DNA of 64,000 nucleotides from Methylobacterium sp. CB376 (GTDB lineage: Bacteria > Pseudomonadota > Alphaproteobacteria > Rhizobiales > Beijerinckiaceae), in contig NZ_CP121648.1 in assembly GCF_029714205.1 (NCBI RefSeq), positions 1,550,001-1,614,000 on the forward strand, given 5' to 3'. Shown piece after piece: positions 18,137-27,011 of the stretch (the first letter of the stretch is position 1; every line of letters begins with the position of its first letter). Made by a program: the position numbers and the translations under genes. A model generated the notes under the pieces. That model had not been told where the DNA came from and ran no database searches. It saw only the letters and a program-made list of their open reading frames with translations.

Positions 18137-19003
18137 ATGCCCCTCCCCTCTCCCTCCCCCGCCGCGGTCGCGCGGCTCGCCGACGTGCCGGCGCTGCGGG
18201 CCCAGGTGCGGGCGTGGCGGGAGGCGGGCGAGGCCGTCGCGCTGGTGCCGACGATGGGAGCCCTGCACGAGGGTCACCTCGCCCTGGTGCGGCAGGGGCG
18301 CGAGACCTGCCGGCGGGTCGTGGTCAGCATCTTCGTCAACCCGACGCAGTTCGGCCCGAGCGAGGATTTCTCCCGCTACCCGCGCGACCCGGAGCGCGAC
18401 CTCGCGCTGCTCGCGGGGGCCGGGGCGGACGCGGCCTACCTGCCGGACGTCGCCACCATGTACCCGCCGGGCTTCTCCACCACGGTCAGCGTGGCCGGCC
18501 TCACCGAGGTGCTGTGCGGTCCGCTGCGGCCCGGCCACTTCGCGGGCGTCGCCACCGTGGTGACCAAGCTCCTGCTCCAGGCCCTGCCCGACCGGGCCCT
18601 GTTCGGCGAGAAAGATTATCAGCAATTGCAGGTGATCCGCCGCTTCGTGCGCGACCTCGACCTGCCGGTGACGATCGAGGGCGTGCCGACCGTGCGCGAG
18701 CCGGACGGGCTCGCCCTCTCGTCGCGCAACCTCTACCTGACCGCGGCCGAGCGCGAGGTGGCGCCGCGCCTGCACGCGGTGCTCCGGGACGTGGCCGAGG
18801 CGGTGCGGGGCGGCGGCGCGACGGGGCCCGCCCTCGCCGAGGGAAGCGTCGCCCTCGCGGCGGCCGGGTTCGCGCCCGTGCAGTATCTCTCGGTGAACGA
18901 TGCCGACTCGCTGGCGCCGCTGGAGCGCGTGGACGGCCCCGCCCGCGTGCTCGCGGCGGCCTATCTCGGCCGCACCCGGCTCATCGACAACGTGCCCGTC
19001 TGA
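18137..19003 (+). CDS. panC: pantothenate synthetase
   Basis: A 288-residue enzyme that condenses pantoate with beta-alanine using ATP, the last step of vitamin B5 synthesis. Signatures are PTMGALHEGHLALV (nucleotide-binding HIGH-like motif), FVNPTQFGPSEDFSRYPR, FGEKDYQQLQ and LSSRNLYL. Full length. The chosen ATG gives the usual N-terminus. It stands alone and converges on dapD; a perfect 12-bp hairpin lies between the two. Confidence 0.97.
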   Translation: MPLPSPSPAAVARLADVPALRAQVRAWREAGEAVALVPTMGALHEGHLALVRQGRETCRRVVVSIFVNPTQFGPSEDFSRYPRDPERDLALLAGAGADAAYLPDVATMYPPGFSTTVSVAGLTEVLCGPLRPGHFAGVATVVTKLLLQALPDRALFGEKDYQQLQVIRRFVRDLDLPVTIEGVPTVREPDGLALSSRNLYLTAAEREVAPRLHAVLRDVAEAVRGGGATGPALAEGSVALAAAGFAPVQYLSVNDADSLAPLERVDGPARVLAAAYLGRTRLIDNVPV

Positions 19004-19039
19004 TCCCAGCAATCATGTCTCATGACTGCCGGTTCCGTT

Positions 19040-19082
19040 CCCGGATCGTCGCCAGGCCTTTTCTTGGTGTCGACGATCCGGG
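19040..19082. terminator. hairpin between convergent panC and dapD
   Basis: A perfect 12-bp inverted repeat (CCCGGATCGTCG at 19040-19051 against CGACGATCCGGG at 19071-19082) with a 19-nt loop. It sits 37 bp after panC and 43 bp after dapD, between two gene ends. There is no clear T-run after the stem on either strand, so it may stop transcription weakly or mainly protect 3' ends. Confidence 0.7.
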
Positions 19083-19124
19083 AGGGTCAGCGGCCCGATG
19101 CGTCGGCGTCCCGGGCCGTCGCGG

Positions 19125-19970
19125 TCAGTCCCGCAGCAGCTCGTTGATGCCGGTCTTCGCCCGCGTGCCGGCATCGACCCGCTTGACGATCACCGCGCAG
19201 TAGAGCGCCGGGCCGGGCGCGCCGTCCGGCAGCGCCTTGCCGGGCAGCGAGCCCGAGACCACCACCGAGTAGGGCGGCACGCGGCCGTAGACGACCTCCC
19301 CGGTGGCGCGGTCGACGATCTTGGTCGAGGCGCCGAGATAGACGCCCATCGAGAGCACGCTGCCCTCGCCGACGATCACCCCCTCGGCCACCTCGGCGCG
19401 GGCGCCGATGAAGCAATTGTCCTCGATGATGACCGGGTTGGCCTGCAGCGGCTCCAGCACCCCGCCGATGCCGGCGCCGCCGGAGATGTGGCAGTTCTTC
19501 CCGATCTGCGCGCAGGAGCCGACCGTCGCCCAGGTGTCGACCATCGTGCCCTCGCCCACGTGGGCGCCGAGATTGACGAAGGAGGGCATCAGCACCGCGC
19601 CCGGAGCGATGAAGGCGCTGCGGCGCACGATGGCGCCCGGCACCGCGCGGAAGCCCGCCTGCCGGAAGCGCTCCGCGTCCCAGCCGTCGAACTTCGACGG
19701 CACCTTGTCCCACCACGCCGCGCCGCCCGGCGCGCCGGAGATCAGCTCCATGTCGGTGAGGCGGAAGGACAGCAGCACCGCCTTCTTCAGCCACTGATTC
19801 ACCTGCCAGTCGGCGTTGCCGGACTTCTCGGCGACCCGGACCTGCCCGGAATCCAGGAGGGCGAGCGCCGCCTCGACGGCCTCGCGCACGGGGCCCTGGG
19901 TGGCGGCCGTCACGTCCGCGCGGTCCTCCCAGGCGGCTTCGATGGTCCGGGCGAGATCGGCGTGCGACAT
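19125..19970 (-). CDS. dapD: tetrahydrodipicolinate N-succinyltransferase
   Basis: A 281-residue left-handed beta-helix enzyme of the lysine/diaminopimelate pathway. It transfers succinyl from succinyl-CoA to tetrahydrodipicolinate. Hexapeptide-repeat regions are plain ([37 protein letters not shown]), and [13 protein letters not shown] is a DapD signature. The start [14 protein letters not shown] was chosen because it matches the family N-terminus; an in-frame ATG 28 codons upstream is less likely. A promoter-like -35/-10 pair lies about 75-105 bp upstream. Confidence 0.96.
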   Translation of the reverse strand: MSHADLARTIEAAWEDRADVTAATQGPVREAVEAALALLDSGQVRVAEKSGNADWQVNQWLKKAVLLSFRLTDMELISGAPGGAAWWDKVPSKFDGWDAERFRQAGFRAVPGAIVRRSAFIAPGAVLMPSFVNLGAHVGEGTMVDTWATVGSCAQIGKNCHISGGAGIGGVLEPLQANPVIIEDNCFIGARAEVAEGVIVGEGSVLSMGVYLGASTKIVDRATGEVVYGRVPPYSVVVSGSLPGKALPDGAPGPALYCAVIVKRVDAGTRAKTGINELLRD

Positions 19971-20045
19971 GGGCGGGAGTCCTGGCAGGGAGTCTTGCGA
20001 GGGGGTCCGGAGAGGGAGCCCCGCGAGGGGAGCGGTCGGGCGCCT

Positions 20046-20074
20046 GCTTAGCAAAGCCCCGCCGCCGCTGTCAT
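20046..20074 (-). promoter_or_regulatory. candidate dapD promoter
   Basis: On the minus strand an ATGACA box (20069-20074) is followed after 16 nt by GCTAAGC (20046-20052). This fits the alphaproteobacterial housekeeping pattern (TTGAC-like -35, GCTA-type -10). It lies 76 bp upstream of the dapD ATG and overlaps the stop of the gene upstream. The same heptamer recurs upstream of the next two minus-strand genes. Confidence 0.45.
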
Positions 20075-20577
20075 CCCGGATCCCTTCTGGCCGGATCCCT
20101 TCTGGCCGGATCCCTCGCCGCCGGATCCTCCCCGGGCGCGGCGGCCCACAGCCCGCTCAGCGCCCGCGTCAGGGCGGTCAGCTCCTCCGCGATGGCGTCG
20201 TGGATCGCCGCGGCGGTCTCGGGGAAGACTTCGAGCACCCGGCGCATCAGGGCGCGGGGGATCACCATCACCGCCGCCTCGGTGGCGGCCCGCGCCGTGG
20301 TCGGGCGCTCCTGGACCAGGAACAGGGCGGTCTGGCCGATCAGCGCCGAGGGGCCGGCCTCGACCGGGGGCGTGCCCGCGGGGCGCGGGTCGAGCCGGAT
20401 CGTGCCGCGCAGCACCACGAAGCCGCCATCGGCCGGCTCGCCGCGCCGGAACAGGACGCTCTCCGGGGCCAGCGTCCGATGCTCGGCGGCGAAGGAGATC
20501 AGCCTCAGCGCGTCCCGGGGCATCAATCCGAAGAGCGGGCTCGCGGCCAGGATCGCGATGTCGTCGTCGAGCGCCAA
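20071..20577 (-). CDS. cyclic-nucleotide-binding-domain protein
   Basis: A 168-residue protein consisting of one CRP-type cNMP-binding beta-roll ([40 protein letters not shown] in the phosphate-cassette position) plus a helix. No DNA-binding or kinase domain follows, so it is a stand-alone sensor domain. The phosphate-binding Arg of classical CRP is not obvious, so the ligand is uncertain. The C-terminus ends in repeated ARRDP units encoded by a 15-bp tandem DNA repeat. The response regulator gene lies 78 bp upstream on the same strand. Confidence 0.8.
   Translation of the reverse strand: MALDDDIAILAASPLFGLMPRDALRLISFAAEHRTLAPESVLFRRGEPADGGFVVLRGTIRLDPRPAGTPPVEAGPSALIGQTALFLVQERPTTARAATEAAVMVIPRALMRRVLEVFPETAAAIHDAIAEELTALTRALSGLWAAAPGEDPAARDPARRDPARRDPG
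20078..20122. repeat. 15-bp tandem repeat, three copies
   Basis: GGATCCCTTCTGGCC at 20078 and 20093 is identical in both copies; a third copy at 20108 differs in its second half. The unit length is a multiple of three and lies in the last codons of the cNMP-binding protein gene, adding ARRDP pentapeptides. Copy-number change would keep the frame. Confidence 0.85.
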
Positions 20578-20655
20578 CGGCCCCCTTCTCCCCCTGCCGC
20601 CCGGGGGCGGTCGAGAAACTGCTTAGCCGATCGGGCGTCGCCGTACCACGGCCGA

Positions 20656-21342
20656 TCAGGGCAGCAGCTTGTAGCCGCCGCCCTCCGTCACCAGGATCGA
20701 GGCGGCGGCGGGGTTCGGCTCGATCTTCTGGCGCAGGCGGTAGATGTGGGTCTCCAGGGTGTGGGTCGTGACCTGGGCGTTGTAGCCCCAGACCTCGGCC
20801 AGCAGGGTGTCGCGCCCGACGACCTGCCGGCCCGCCCGGTAGAGGAAGCGCAGGATAGCGGTCTCCTTCTCGGTGAGCTTCAGCTTCGAGCCGCGCTCGC
20901 CGACGAGGAGCTTGGCGCCCGGCCGGAACGTGTAGGGGCCGATCTGGAAGATCGCGTCCTCGCTCGCCTCGTACTGGCGCAGCTGCGCCCGGATGCGGGC
21001 GAGCAGCACCGCGAACTTGAACGGCTTGGTGACGTAGTCGTTGGCGCCCGCGTCGAGGCCCATCACGGTGTCGGCCTCCGAGGTCTGGGCCGTCAGCATG
21101 ATCACCGGGCTGCGGAAGCCGCTCTGGCGCATCTGCCGGACCGCCTCGCGCCCGTCGAGGTCGGGCAGCCCGACATCCATCACGACGAGGTCGACGCGCT
21201 CGGCCGCGACCCGGGCGAGCGCCCCCTGGGCGGTCTCCTCCGTCGCCACGGCGAATTCGGCGTGCAGTTCGAGCTGCTCGGTGAGGGTCTCGCGGAGCGA
21301 GGGATCGTCGTCGACGACGAGCAGGCGGTGGGCGTTCGACAT
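20656..21342 (-). CDS. OmpR-family response regulator
   Basis: A 228-residue two-component regulator. The receiver domain (residues 5-118) has the acidic pair DDD, the phospho-acceptor Asp in VVMDVGLPDLDG, Thr in MLTAQ and Lys in YVTKPF. The winged-helix domain is at about 135-226 (KLTEKETAILRFLYRAGRQV, THIYRLRQKIE). No histidine kinase gene is adjacent, so it is an orphan. Target genes are unknown. Confidence 0.94.
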   Translation of the reverse strand: MSNAHRLLVVDDDPSLRETLTEQLELHAEFAVATEETAQGALARVAAERVDLVVMDVGLPDLDGREAVRQMRQSGFRSPVIMLTAQTSEADTVMGLDAGANDYVTKPFKFAVLLARIRAQLRQYEASEDAIFQIGPYTFRPGAKLLVGERGSKLKLTEKETAILRFLYRAGRQVVGRDTLLAEVWGYNAQVTTHTLETHIYRLRQKIEPNPAAASILVTEGGGYKLLP

Positions 21343-21551
21343 CGGAACGACACTCTTGATGAACGCGACCCGGCCGAACCGCCGGCTTCCCTCACGATCG
21401 ACGCCCCGGGCTCACCCCGGCCGGCCCTGCGCGTGCGGCACGGGACCGCTGCTTAGCAGCATGCGTGGCCGAGAGTAGCGGAGCGCGATGTCGCGGCAAG
21501 GCCCGCCCTTGCCGTGTCCACCCCCGCGCGCGACGGAGCGTTTCCGGCATG

Positions 21552-22220
21552 TTACGCAGGAGTCCGGGGCGGCAGCGTCCCGTCGGGCCGCTTCGGGGCC
21601 GGGCGCAGATTGCTGGGCGCCGCCAGGGCCGGGCGCTCCACCCGCACCGGACAGCCCTGCAGCCAGAGATAGACGCGCAGGGCCAGCCACGCGTCCTCCA
21701 GCGCCCCGTGCCGCGCCCCCGCCCGCGCCAGCTTCACGCGCCGGCAGACCGCGTCGAGGGCGGACGAGCCGGGCTCGCCCCGGCGGCGATAGGCCTCCAT
21801 CGTGCAGTAGGTCGGGCGCGCGGGATCGGGCCGGCCCGCGGCCCGGAACTCGCGCGCCAGGAAGCCGAGGTCGAAGGCGGCGTTGTGCGCGACCACGAGG
21901 TCGGCCCCGGCGAGGAGCGCCGCGACGGCGTCGAGGTGGCCGCGGGCCGGGTCCTGGTGGCGCAGGAGCCAGTCGTCGTAGCCGTGCACCGCCTCCGCCC
22001 TCGGGTGGCTGGGCCGTCCGGGATCGAAGATCAGGTGGTGGCAGGCGAGGACGGGGCTCCCGCCGAGGAGCGTGGCGGTGTCGAGGAGGACGGCGCCGAA
22101 GCTGACGACCCGGTCCTCCGCGCCGAGGCCCGTGGTCTCGACGTCGACCGCGAGGAGCCGCCCCGGCAGGTGCCCGAGCCAGTCGGGCACCGCCGCACCC
22201 TGCGCCATCCCGTGCGCCAT
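21552..22220 (-). CDS. DnaQ-like DEDDh 3'-5' exonuclease
   Basis: A 222-residue exonuclease-fold protein. Exo motifs are visible: AVDVETTGL (first Asp and Glu), VVAHNAAFDLGFL (second Asp) and the HGALEDA ending with His and Asp. It resembles the epsilon proofreading subunit fold but lacks features that would assign it to the replisome, so it is probably a stand-alone exonuclease in repair or RNA/DNA turnover. The start ATG at 22220 has a strong upstream AGGAGG. It is divergent from the L,D-transpeptidase gene with a 46-bp gap. Confidence 0.88.
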   Translation of the reverse strand: MAHGMAQGAAVPDWLGHLPGRLLAVDVETTGLGAEDRVVSFGAVLLDTATLLGGSPVLACHHLIFDPGRPSHPRAEAVHGYDDWLLRHQDPARGHLDAVAALLAGADLVVAHNAAFDLGFLAREFRAAGRPDPARPTYCTMEAYRRRGEPGSSALDAVCRRVKLARAGARHGALEDAWLALRVYLWLQGCPVRVERPALAAPSNLRPAPKRPDGTLPPRTPA

Positions 22221-22266
22221 CGCCGCCTCCTGGAGACTCCCGCCCGAACGTCCTAAACCGGCAGCC

Positions 22267-22800
22267 ATGAAGCGCACCACCCTCTCGGCCCTGCGCCTGC
22301 GCGCGAGCGTCCGCGACCGCTCCCGGGGCACGCTCCTCGCGGGCCCCGTGCAGATCCCCTGCGCCCTCGGCAAGGGCGGGCGCAGCCACGCCAAGCGCGA
22401 GGGCGACGGCGCCTCGCCGCGGGGCGCCTTCCGCCTGCGCGGCGGCTACTTCCGGCCCGACCGGTGCGGGATCCGCCCGGCCTGCGGCCTCGGGCTGCGC
22501 CCGATCCGCCCGCGGGACGGCTGGTGCGACGACCCGCGCGACAGGCGCTACAACCGCCCCATCCCCCTCCCCTCCCCGGGCGTGAGCGCCGAGACCCTGT
22601 GGCGGGAGGACGGCCTCTACGACATCGTGATCGACCTCGACTACAATCGCGGCCCGATCCGGCGGGGGCGCGGCAGCGCCATCTTCCTGCACTGCGCCCG
22701 GCCCGGCTTCCTGCCCACGGAGGGCTGCGTCGCCCTGCGCCGCCGCGACCTCGCCCGGCTGCTCGCCCGGATCGGGCCGCGGACGCGCCTCGTCATCTGA
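22267..22800 (+). CDS. L,D-transpeptidase (YkuD) family protein
   Basis: A 177-residue protein with the YkuD catalytic signature IFLHCARPGFLPTEGCVALR, that is His followed by a T-x-G-C element with the nucleophile Cys. The Arg-rich N-terminus lacks a clear signal peptide, which is odd for a periplasmic cross-linking enzyme, though this short subfamily is common in alphaproteobacteria. Likely roles are peptidoglycan 3-3 cross-linking or lipoprotein attachment. Its ATG lies only 46 bp from the divergent exonuclease start. Confidence 0.85.
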   Translation: MKRTTLSALRLRASVRDRSRGTLLAGPVQIPCALGKGGRSHAKREGDGASPRGAFRLRGGYFRPDRCGIRPACGLGLRPIRPRDGWCDDPRDRRYNRPIPLPSPGVSAETLWREDGLYDIVIDLDYNRGPIRRGRGSAIFLHCARPGFLPTEGCVALRRRDLARLLARIGPRTRLVI

Positions 22801-22879
22801 TCCCTCGGCCGCCTCGCGCGGAGCCGGCGCGGCCCTCCGCAGGGTCATGCTGCGTCGCAGCATCGATCGGGCCGGTTTC

Positions 22880-22891
22880 ACCAATATTGGT
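22880..22891. promoter_or_regulatory. 12-bp palindrome, possible operator
   Basis: ACCAATATTGGT is a perfect palindrome in an otherwise GC-rich gap, about 90 bp upstream of the 66-residue protein gene. Isolated AT-cored palindromes of this kind are typical of dimeric regulator sites. No regulator gene is adjacent, so the binding protein is unknown. Confidence 0.4.
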
Positions 22892-22978
22892 AACGCTGCC
22901 ATGCTCGCCTGCCCCGCAAACATCCGGTATGGTCCGCCGCAATCCGCAATTCGGCCATAAATCAGCAGGGAGACGCGC

Positions 22979-23179
22979 ATGCCGCTTGAGGCTTATTCCG
23001 CGACCGAAATCGTGCGCGCCCGGCAGATCCACGCTGCGGAAGGACCGAAGGGCACCCTCTGGGACGAGCGCGTGCGCCACCGGCAGGATCTCGACGCGCT
23101 GGTGCTGCTGTCCGACGACGACCGGTTGCGCTTCCTCGAACAGGCCCGCGAGGAGATCCGCCGCCTGCACGCGAATTGA
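22979..23179 (+). CDS. small conserved-looking cytosolic protein
   Basis: A 66-residue protein beginning MPLEAYSATEIVRARQIHAA, with an acidic and Arg-rich helical remainder (LVLLSDDDRLRFLEQAREEI) and no signal or membrane part. The balanced composition and an upstream GGGAGACGCGC ribosome site support a real gene. I do not recognise the family. Confidence 0.6.
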   Translation: MPLEAYSATEIVRARQIHAAEGPKGTLWDERVRHRQDLDALVLLSDDDRLRFLEQAREEIRRLHAN

Positions 23180-23237
23180 GCCGCGGCGGGCCGAGGGGGC
23201 GGTCCGCCTGCCTCGCACGGGTGCCCCGGCATCCGCC

Positions 23238-23921
23238 CTAGCCCTTCGCCGGCCGCGCCCCGAAAATCGCGCTGCCCACCCGGACATGGGTGGCGCCCAT
23301 CTGGATCGCCGCCGGGTAGTCGGCGCTCATGCCCATCGACAGCACCGCGAGCCCGTGGCGGGCGGCGATCCGGGCGAGCAGCGCGAAATGCGCCGAGGGC
23401 GGGTCCTCGGCGGGCGGGATGCACATCAGCCCCTCGATCGTCAGCCCGTGCGCGTCGCGGCACTCGGCCAGGAAGGCGTCGGCCGCGGCCGGCGAGACGC
23501 CGCCCTTCTGCGGCTCGTCCCCCGTGTTCACCTGAACGAGGAGGCGCGGGCGCCGACCGGTGCGGGCGATCTCCCTCGACAGGGACGCTGCCAGGGAGGA
23601 CCGGTCGAGGGAGTGGATCACGTCGAACAGCTCCACGGCCTCCCGGGCCTTGTTCGACTGGAGCGGGCCGATCATGTGCAGCTCCACGTCCGGGTAGCGG
23701 GCCCGGAGCGCCGGCCACTTGGCCCTGGCCTCCTGCACGTAGTTCTCCCCGAACAGCCGCTGACCCGCCTCCAGGGCCGGGACGATCCCCTCCGCCGGCA
23801 CGGTCTTCGACACGGCGACGAGGGCGACCGCGTTCGGGTCGCGCTCGTGGTCCCGCGCCGCGCGGGCGATCTCGGCCCGCACCGTCGCCAGATTCGCCGC
23901 GACTGCCGCCGCCTCGATCAT
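23238..23921 (-). CDS. yggS: YggS/PLPBP-family pyridoxal phosphate homeostasis protein
   Basis: A 227-residue alanine-racemase-fold protein that binds PLP without known enzymatic activity and buffers B6 vitamers. The PLP lysine lies in LVAVSKTVP (about residue 39). Other signatures are FGENYVQEA, HMIGPLQSNK, SMGMSADYPAAIQMGATHVR and GSAIFGAR. Full length. It is divergent from leuS, with a MITE-like element in the gap. Confidence 0.95.
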   Translation of the reverse strand: MIEAAAVAANLATVRAEIARAARDHERDPNAVALVAVSKTVPAEGIVPALEAGQRLFGENYVQEARAKWPALRARYPDVELHMIGPLQSNKAREAVELFDVIHSLDRSSLAASLSREIARTGRRPRLLVQVNTGDEPQKGGVSPAAADAFLAECRDAHGLTIEGLMCIPPAEDPPSAHFALLARIAARHGLAVLSMGMSADYPAAIQMGATHVRVGSAIFGARPAKG

Positions 23922-23981
23922 CGATCCCCTCCCTCGCGCTCCCCGCGGCTCGACCGTTGACCCCGGGGACCAAACCGTGTC

Positions 23982-24116
23982 CTAGAGGCTGTCATGGACC
24001 GGAGACAGGTGTTGTGTCGCGTCAGCGACGTCCAGCCCGCGGCGTCGGCCGGCGACGCACCCGGCGCCCGACCCTGGCCGGCACAACGCCTGTCCCCGGT
24101 CCATCACAGCCTCTAG
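23982..24116. mobile_element. MITE-like element with 35-bp inverted ends
   Basis: The left arm at 23982-24016 and the right arm at 24082-24116 are inverted repeats matching at 32 of 35 positions, and they enclose 65 bp without coding capacity. Both ends terminate in CTAG just outside AGGCTGT. The palindromic CTAG could be a target duplication of the kind some IS5-group elements make. The size, long terminal repeats and absence of a transposase are those of a miniature inverted-repeat element. It sits in the divergent yggS-leuS promoter gap. Confidence 0.7.
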
Positions 24117-24231
24117 TCCGCCGGCGCCGCGCCGGGCAAGCTCAACCGCTTGCGGTCGCGGCGCTCTCCCGTCCCGCCTCCAGGCCCGGTCCCGCCGGCC
24201 GGCGCCGCCCCGTCCCACGAAGACGCTCCCC

Positions 24232-26847
24232 ATGGCCGAACGCTACAACCCGAAAGAATCCGAGCCCCATTGGCAGGCGGTCTGGGCCGAGCGCGACCTC
24301 TTCCGCACCCGCAACGAGGATCCCCGGCCCACCTACTACGTGCTGGAGATGTTCCCCTACCCGTCGGGCCGCATCCACATGGGCCACGTGCGCAACTACG
24401 CGATGGGCGACGTGGTGGCGCGCTACAAGCGCGCCAAGGGCTTCAACGTGCTCCACCCGATGGGCTGGGACGCCTTCGGCTTGCCGGCCGAGAACGCCGC
24501 CATGGAGCGCAAGATCAATCCGCGCGAGTGGACCTACGCCAACATCGCCACGATGAAGGGCCAGCTCAAGGCGATGGGCCTGTCGCTGGACTGGAGCCGC
24601 GAGGTCGCGACCTGCGACCCGTCCTACTACAAGCACCAGCAGCGCATGTTCCTGGACTTCCTGAAGGCCGGGCTGGTGACGCGGCGCACCGCCAAGGTGA
24701 ACTGGGACCCGGTCGACCACACCGTGCTGGCCAACGAGCAGGTGATCGACGGGCGCGGCTGGCGCTCGGGAGCCCTGGTCGAGCAGCGCGAACTGACCCA
24801 GTGGTTCTTCAGGATCACCGACTACGCGCAGGACCTGAGCGACCGGCTCGACACGCTGGAGCGCTGGCCGGAGAAGGTCCGGTTGATGCAGAAGAACTGG
24901 ATCGGCCGCTCGGAGGGGCTGGAGCTGCGCTTCGCCCTGGCGGCGCCTGACGGCGCGGCGCCTGACGGCGCGCCCGATGGCGTCCCCTCCGAGGTGAAGG
25001 TCTACACGACGCGGCCCGATACCCTGTTCGGGGCGAAGTTCCTGGCGGTCGCGGCGGATCACCCCCTGGCCGCCGCCGTGGCGGCCACCTCCCCCGCCCT
25101 GCGGGACTTCATCGCCGAGTGCCGCCGGATCGGGACCGCGCAGGAGGCGATCGACACGGCGGAGAAGCTCGGCTTCGACACCGGGCTGAAGGTTCGCCAC
25201 CCCCTCGACCCGACTTGGCTGCTGCCGGTCTACGTCGCCAATTTCGTGCTGATGGAGTACGGCACCGGCGCCGTGTTCGGCTGCCCGGCCCACGACCAGC
25301 GCGACCTCGACTTCGCCAACAAGTACGGGCTCGGCAACGTCCCGGTCGTCTGCCCGCCCGGGACCGACCCGGCCGGTTTCGTGATCACCGACGTCGCCTA
25401 TGAAGGTGACGGCCGCATGATCAACTCGCGCTTCCTCGACGGCATGACCACCGAGGCGGCGTTCGCGGCCGTGGCAGCGCGCCTCGAAGCGGAGCGGCTC
25501 GGCGAGGCGCCGGTCGCGCAGCGCCGGGTGCAGTTCCGCCTGCGCGACTGGGGCGTCTCCCGCCAGCGCTACTGGGGCTGCCCGATCCCCGTCATCCACT
25601 GCGAGTCCTGCGGCGTGGTGCCGGTGCCGGTCGAGGACCTGCCGGTGACGCTGCCCGAGGAGGTGTCCTTCGACCAGCCGGGCAACCCGCTGGAGCGGGA
25701 CGCGGCGTGGCGCAACGTGCCCTGCCCGGTCTGCGGCGCTCCGGCCCGGCGCGAGACCGACACCATGGACACGTTCGTGGATTCGTCCTGGTACTTCGCG
25801 CGCTTCACGGCGCCCTGGCTGACCGACGCCCCGACCGACCCGGCGACGGCCGACCGCTGGCTCCCCGTCGACCAATATATCGGCGGCATCGAGCACGCGA
25901 TCCTGCACCTGCTCTACTCGCGCTTCTTCGCCCGGGCGATGCGCAAGGTCGGCTGGGGCGGGGCGGACGAGCCTTTCGCCGGCCTGTTCACCCAGGGCAT
26001 GGTGGTCCACGAAACCTACAAGGACGCGTCCGGGGCCTGGGTGCAGCCGGTGGACGTGCGGATCGCCGTCGAGGACGGGGAGCGCCGGGCGTTTCACGTG
26101 AAAACCGGCGCGCCGATCATAATCGGCTCGATCGAGAAGATGTCGAAGTCGAAGCGCAACGTGGTCGACCCGGACGACATCATCGCCTCCTACGGGGCGG
26201 ATACCGCGCGCTGGTTCATGCTGTCGGACTCGCCGCCCGAGCGCGACGTGATCTGGACGGAGGACGGCGTGCAGGGCGCCTCGCGCTTCGTCCAGCGGGT
26301 CTGGCGCCTCGTCAACGAGATCGCCGAGCGGCCCGAGCAGGCCGGCGACGCGGCCGCCGACCTCGCCCTGCGCAAGGCGGCGCACCGGGCCCTGGCCGCG
26401 CTCGGCGAGGATATCGAGCGCCTGCGCTTCAACCGCTGCGTCGCCCACCTGTACGAGCTGGCGAACACGCTCCAGGACGCGCTCGCCGGCCCGGCGCCGC
26501 TCGGGCGGCCCGCGCTGATCGAGACCGGCCGCATCCTGGTGCAGCTGCTCGCCCCGATGATGCCGCACCTCGCGGAATCCTCATGGGCGGTGCTCGGACA
26601 GCCGGGCCTGGTCGCGGAGGCCCCCTGGCCGGAGGCCGACCCAGCCCTGCTCGTCGAGGCCAGCATCACGCTGCCGGTGCAGGTGAACGGCCGGAAGCGC
26701 GCCGACGTGACGGTGCCGCGCGAGGCCGACGCCGCCGCGGTCGAGGCCGCCGTGCTCGCCCTGGAGGCGGTGCAGCGCGCCCTCGACGGCAAGGCGCCGC
26801 GCAAGGTGATCGTGGTGCCCCAGCGCATCGTCAACGTCGTGGCCTGA
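24232..26847 (+). CDS. leuS: leucyl-tRNA synthetase
   Basis: An 871-residue class I synthetase that charges tRNA(Leu). The HIGH motif appears as [11 protein letters not shown] near residue 45 and the KMSKS loop as KMSKSKRN near 640. The editing domain (about 225-425) has the conserved Thr-rich and [16 protein letters not shown] segments. Inside the insertion before the editing domain a short in-frame repeat GCGGCGCCTGACGGC occurs twice, giving APDGAAPDG, probably a neutral slippage expansion. A weak parS-like palindrome lies within the gene at 26090. The lptE gene follows 164 bp downstream. Confidence 0.98.
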   Translation: MAERYNPKESEPHWQAVWAERDLFRTRNEDPRPTYYVLEMFPYPSGRIHMGHVRNYAMGDVVARYKRAKGFNVLHPMGWDAFGLPAENAAMERKINPREWTYANIATMKGQLKAMGLSLDWSREVATCDPSYYKHQQRMFLDFLKAGLVTRRTAKVNWDPVDHTVLANEQVIDGRGWRSGALVEQRELTQWFFRITDYAQDLSDRLDTLERWPEKVRLMQKNWIGRSEGLELRFALAAPDGAAPDGAPDGVPSEVKVYTTRPDTLFGAKFLAVAADHPLAAAVAATSPALRDFIAECRRIGTAQEAIDTAEKLGFDTGLKVRHPLDPTWLLPVYVANFVLMEYGTGAVFGCPAHDQRDLDFANKYGLGNVPVVCPPGTDPAGFVITDVAYEGDGRMINSRFLDGMTTEAAFAAVAARLEAERLGEAPVAQRRVQFRLRDWGVSRQRYWGCPIPVIHCESCGVVPVPVEDLPVTLPEEVSFDQPGNPLERDAAWRNVPCPVCGAPARRETDTMDTFVDSSWYFARFTAPWLTDAPTDPATADRWLPVDQYIGGIEHAILHLLYSRFFARAMRKVGWGGADEPFAGLFTQGMVVHETYKDASGAWVQPVDVRIAVEDGERRAFHVKTGAPIIIGSIEKMSKSKRNVVDPDDIIASYGADTARWFMLSDSPPERDVIWTEDGVQGASRFVQRVWRLVNEIAERPEQAGDAAADLALRKAAHRALAALGEDIERLRFNRCVAHLYELANTLQDALAGPAPLGRPALIETGRILVQLLAPMMPHLAESSWAVLGQPGLVAEAPWPEADPALLVEASITLPVQVNGRKRADVTVPREADAAAVEAAVLALEAVQRALDGKAPRKVIVVPQRIVNVVA
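26090..26105. promoter_or_regulatory. parS-like site inside leuS
   Basis: CGTTTCACGTGAAAAC keeps the 13-base core GTTTCACGTGAAA of the ParB-binding palindrome but deviates at the outer positions. It is coding sequence (RAFHVKT). It lies about 4.9 kb from the nearest full parS. Weak ParB binding is possible. Confidence 0.45.
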
Positions 26848-27011
26848 GGCGGGGACGATTCGCGGCGGGGATCCGTGAGGAAAGCGGGGACGGCGCGCCC
26901 CGCCTCCACGCTCCCGCCGCAGAGCTTTCCTATATCCTGCGGGTCCGGGTCGGTGTCGCGCCGACCCGGCGACCGAATCAGGATCCGCTCGCGGCGGAGG
27001 ACGGGACCGGC

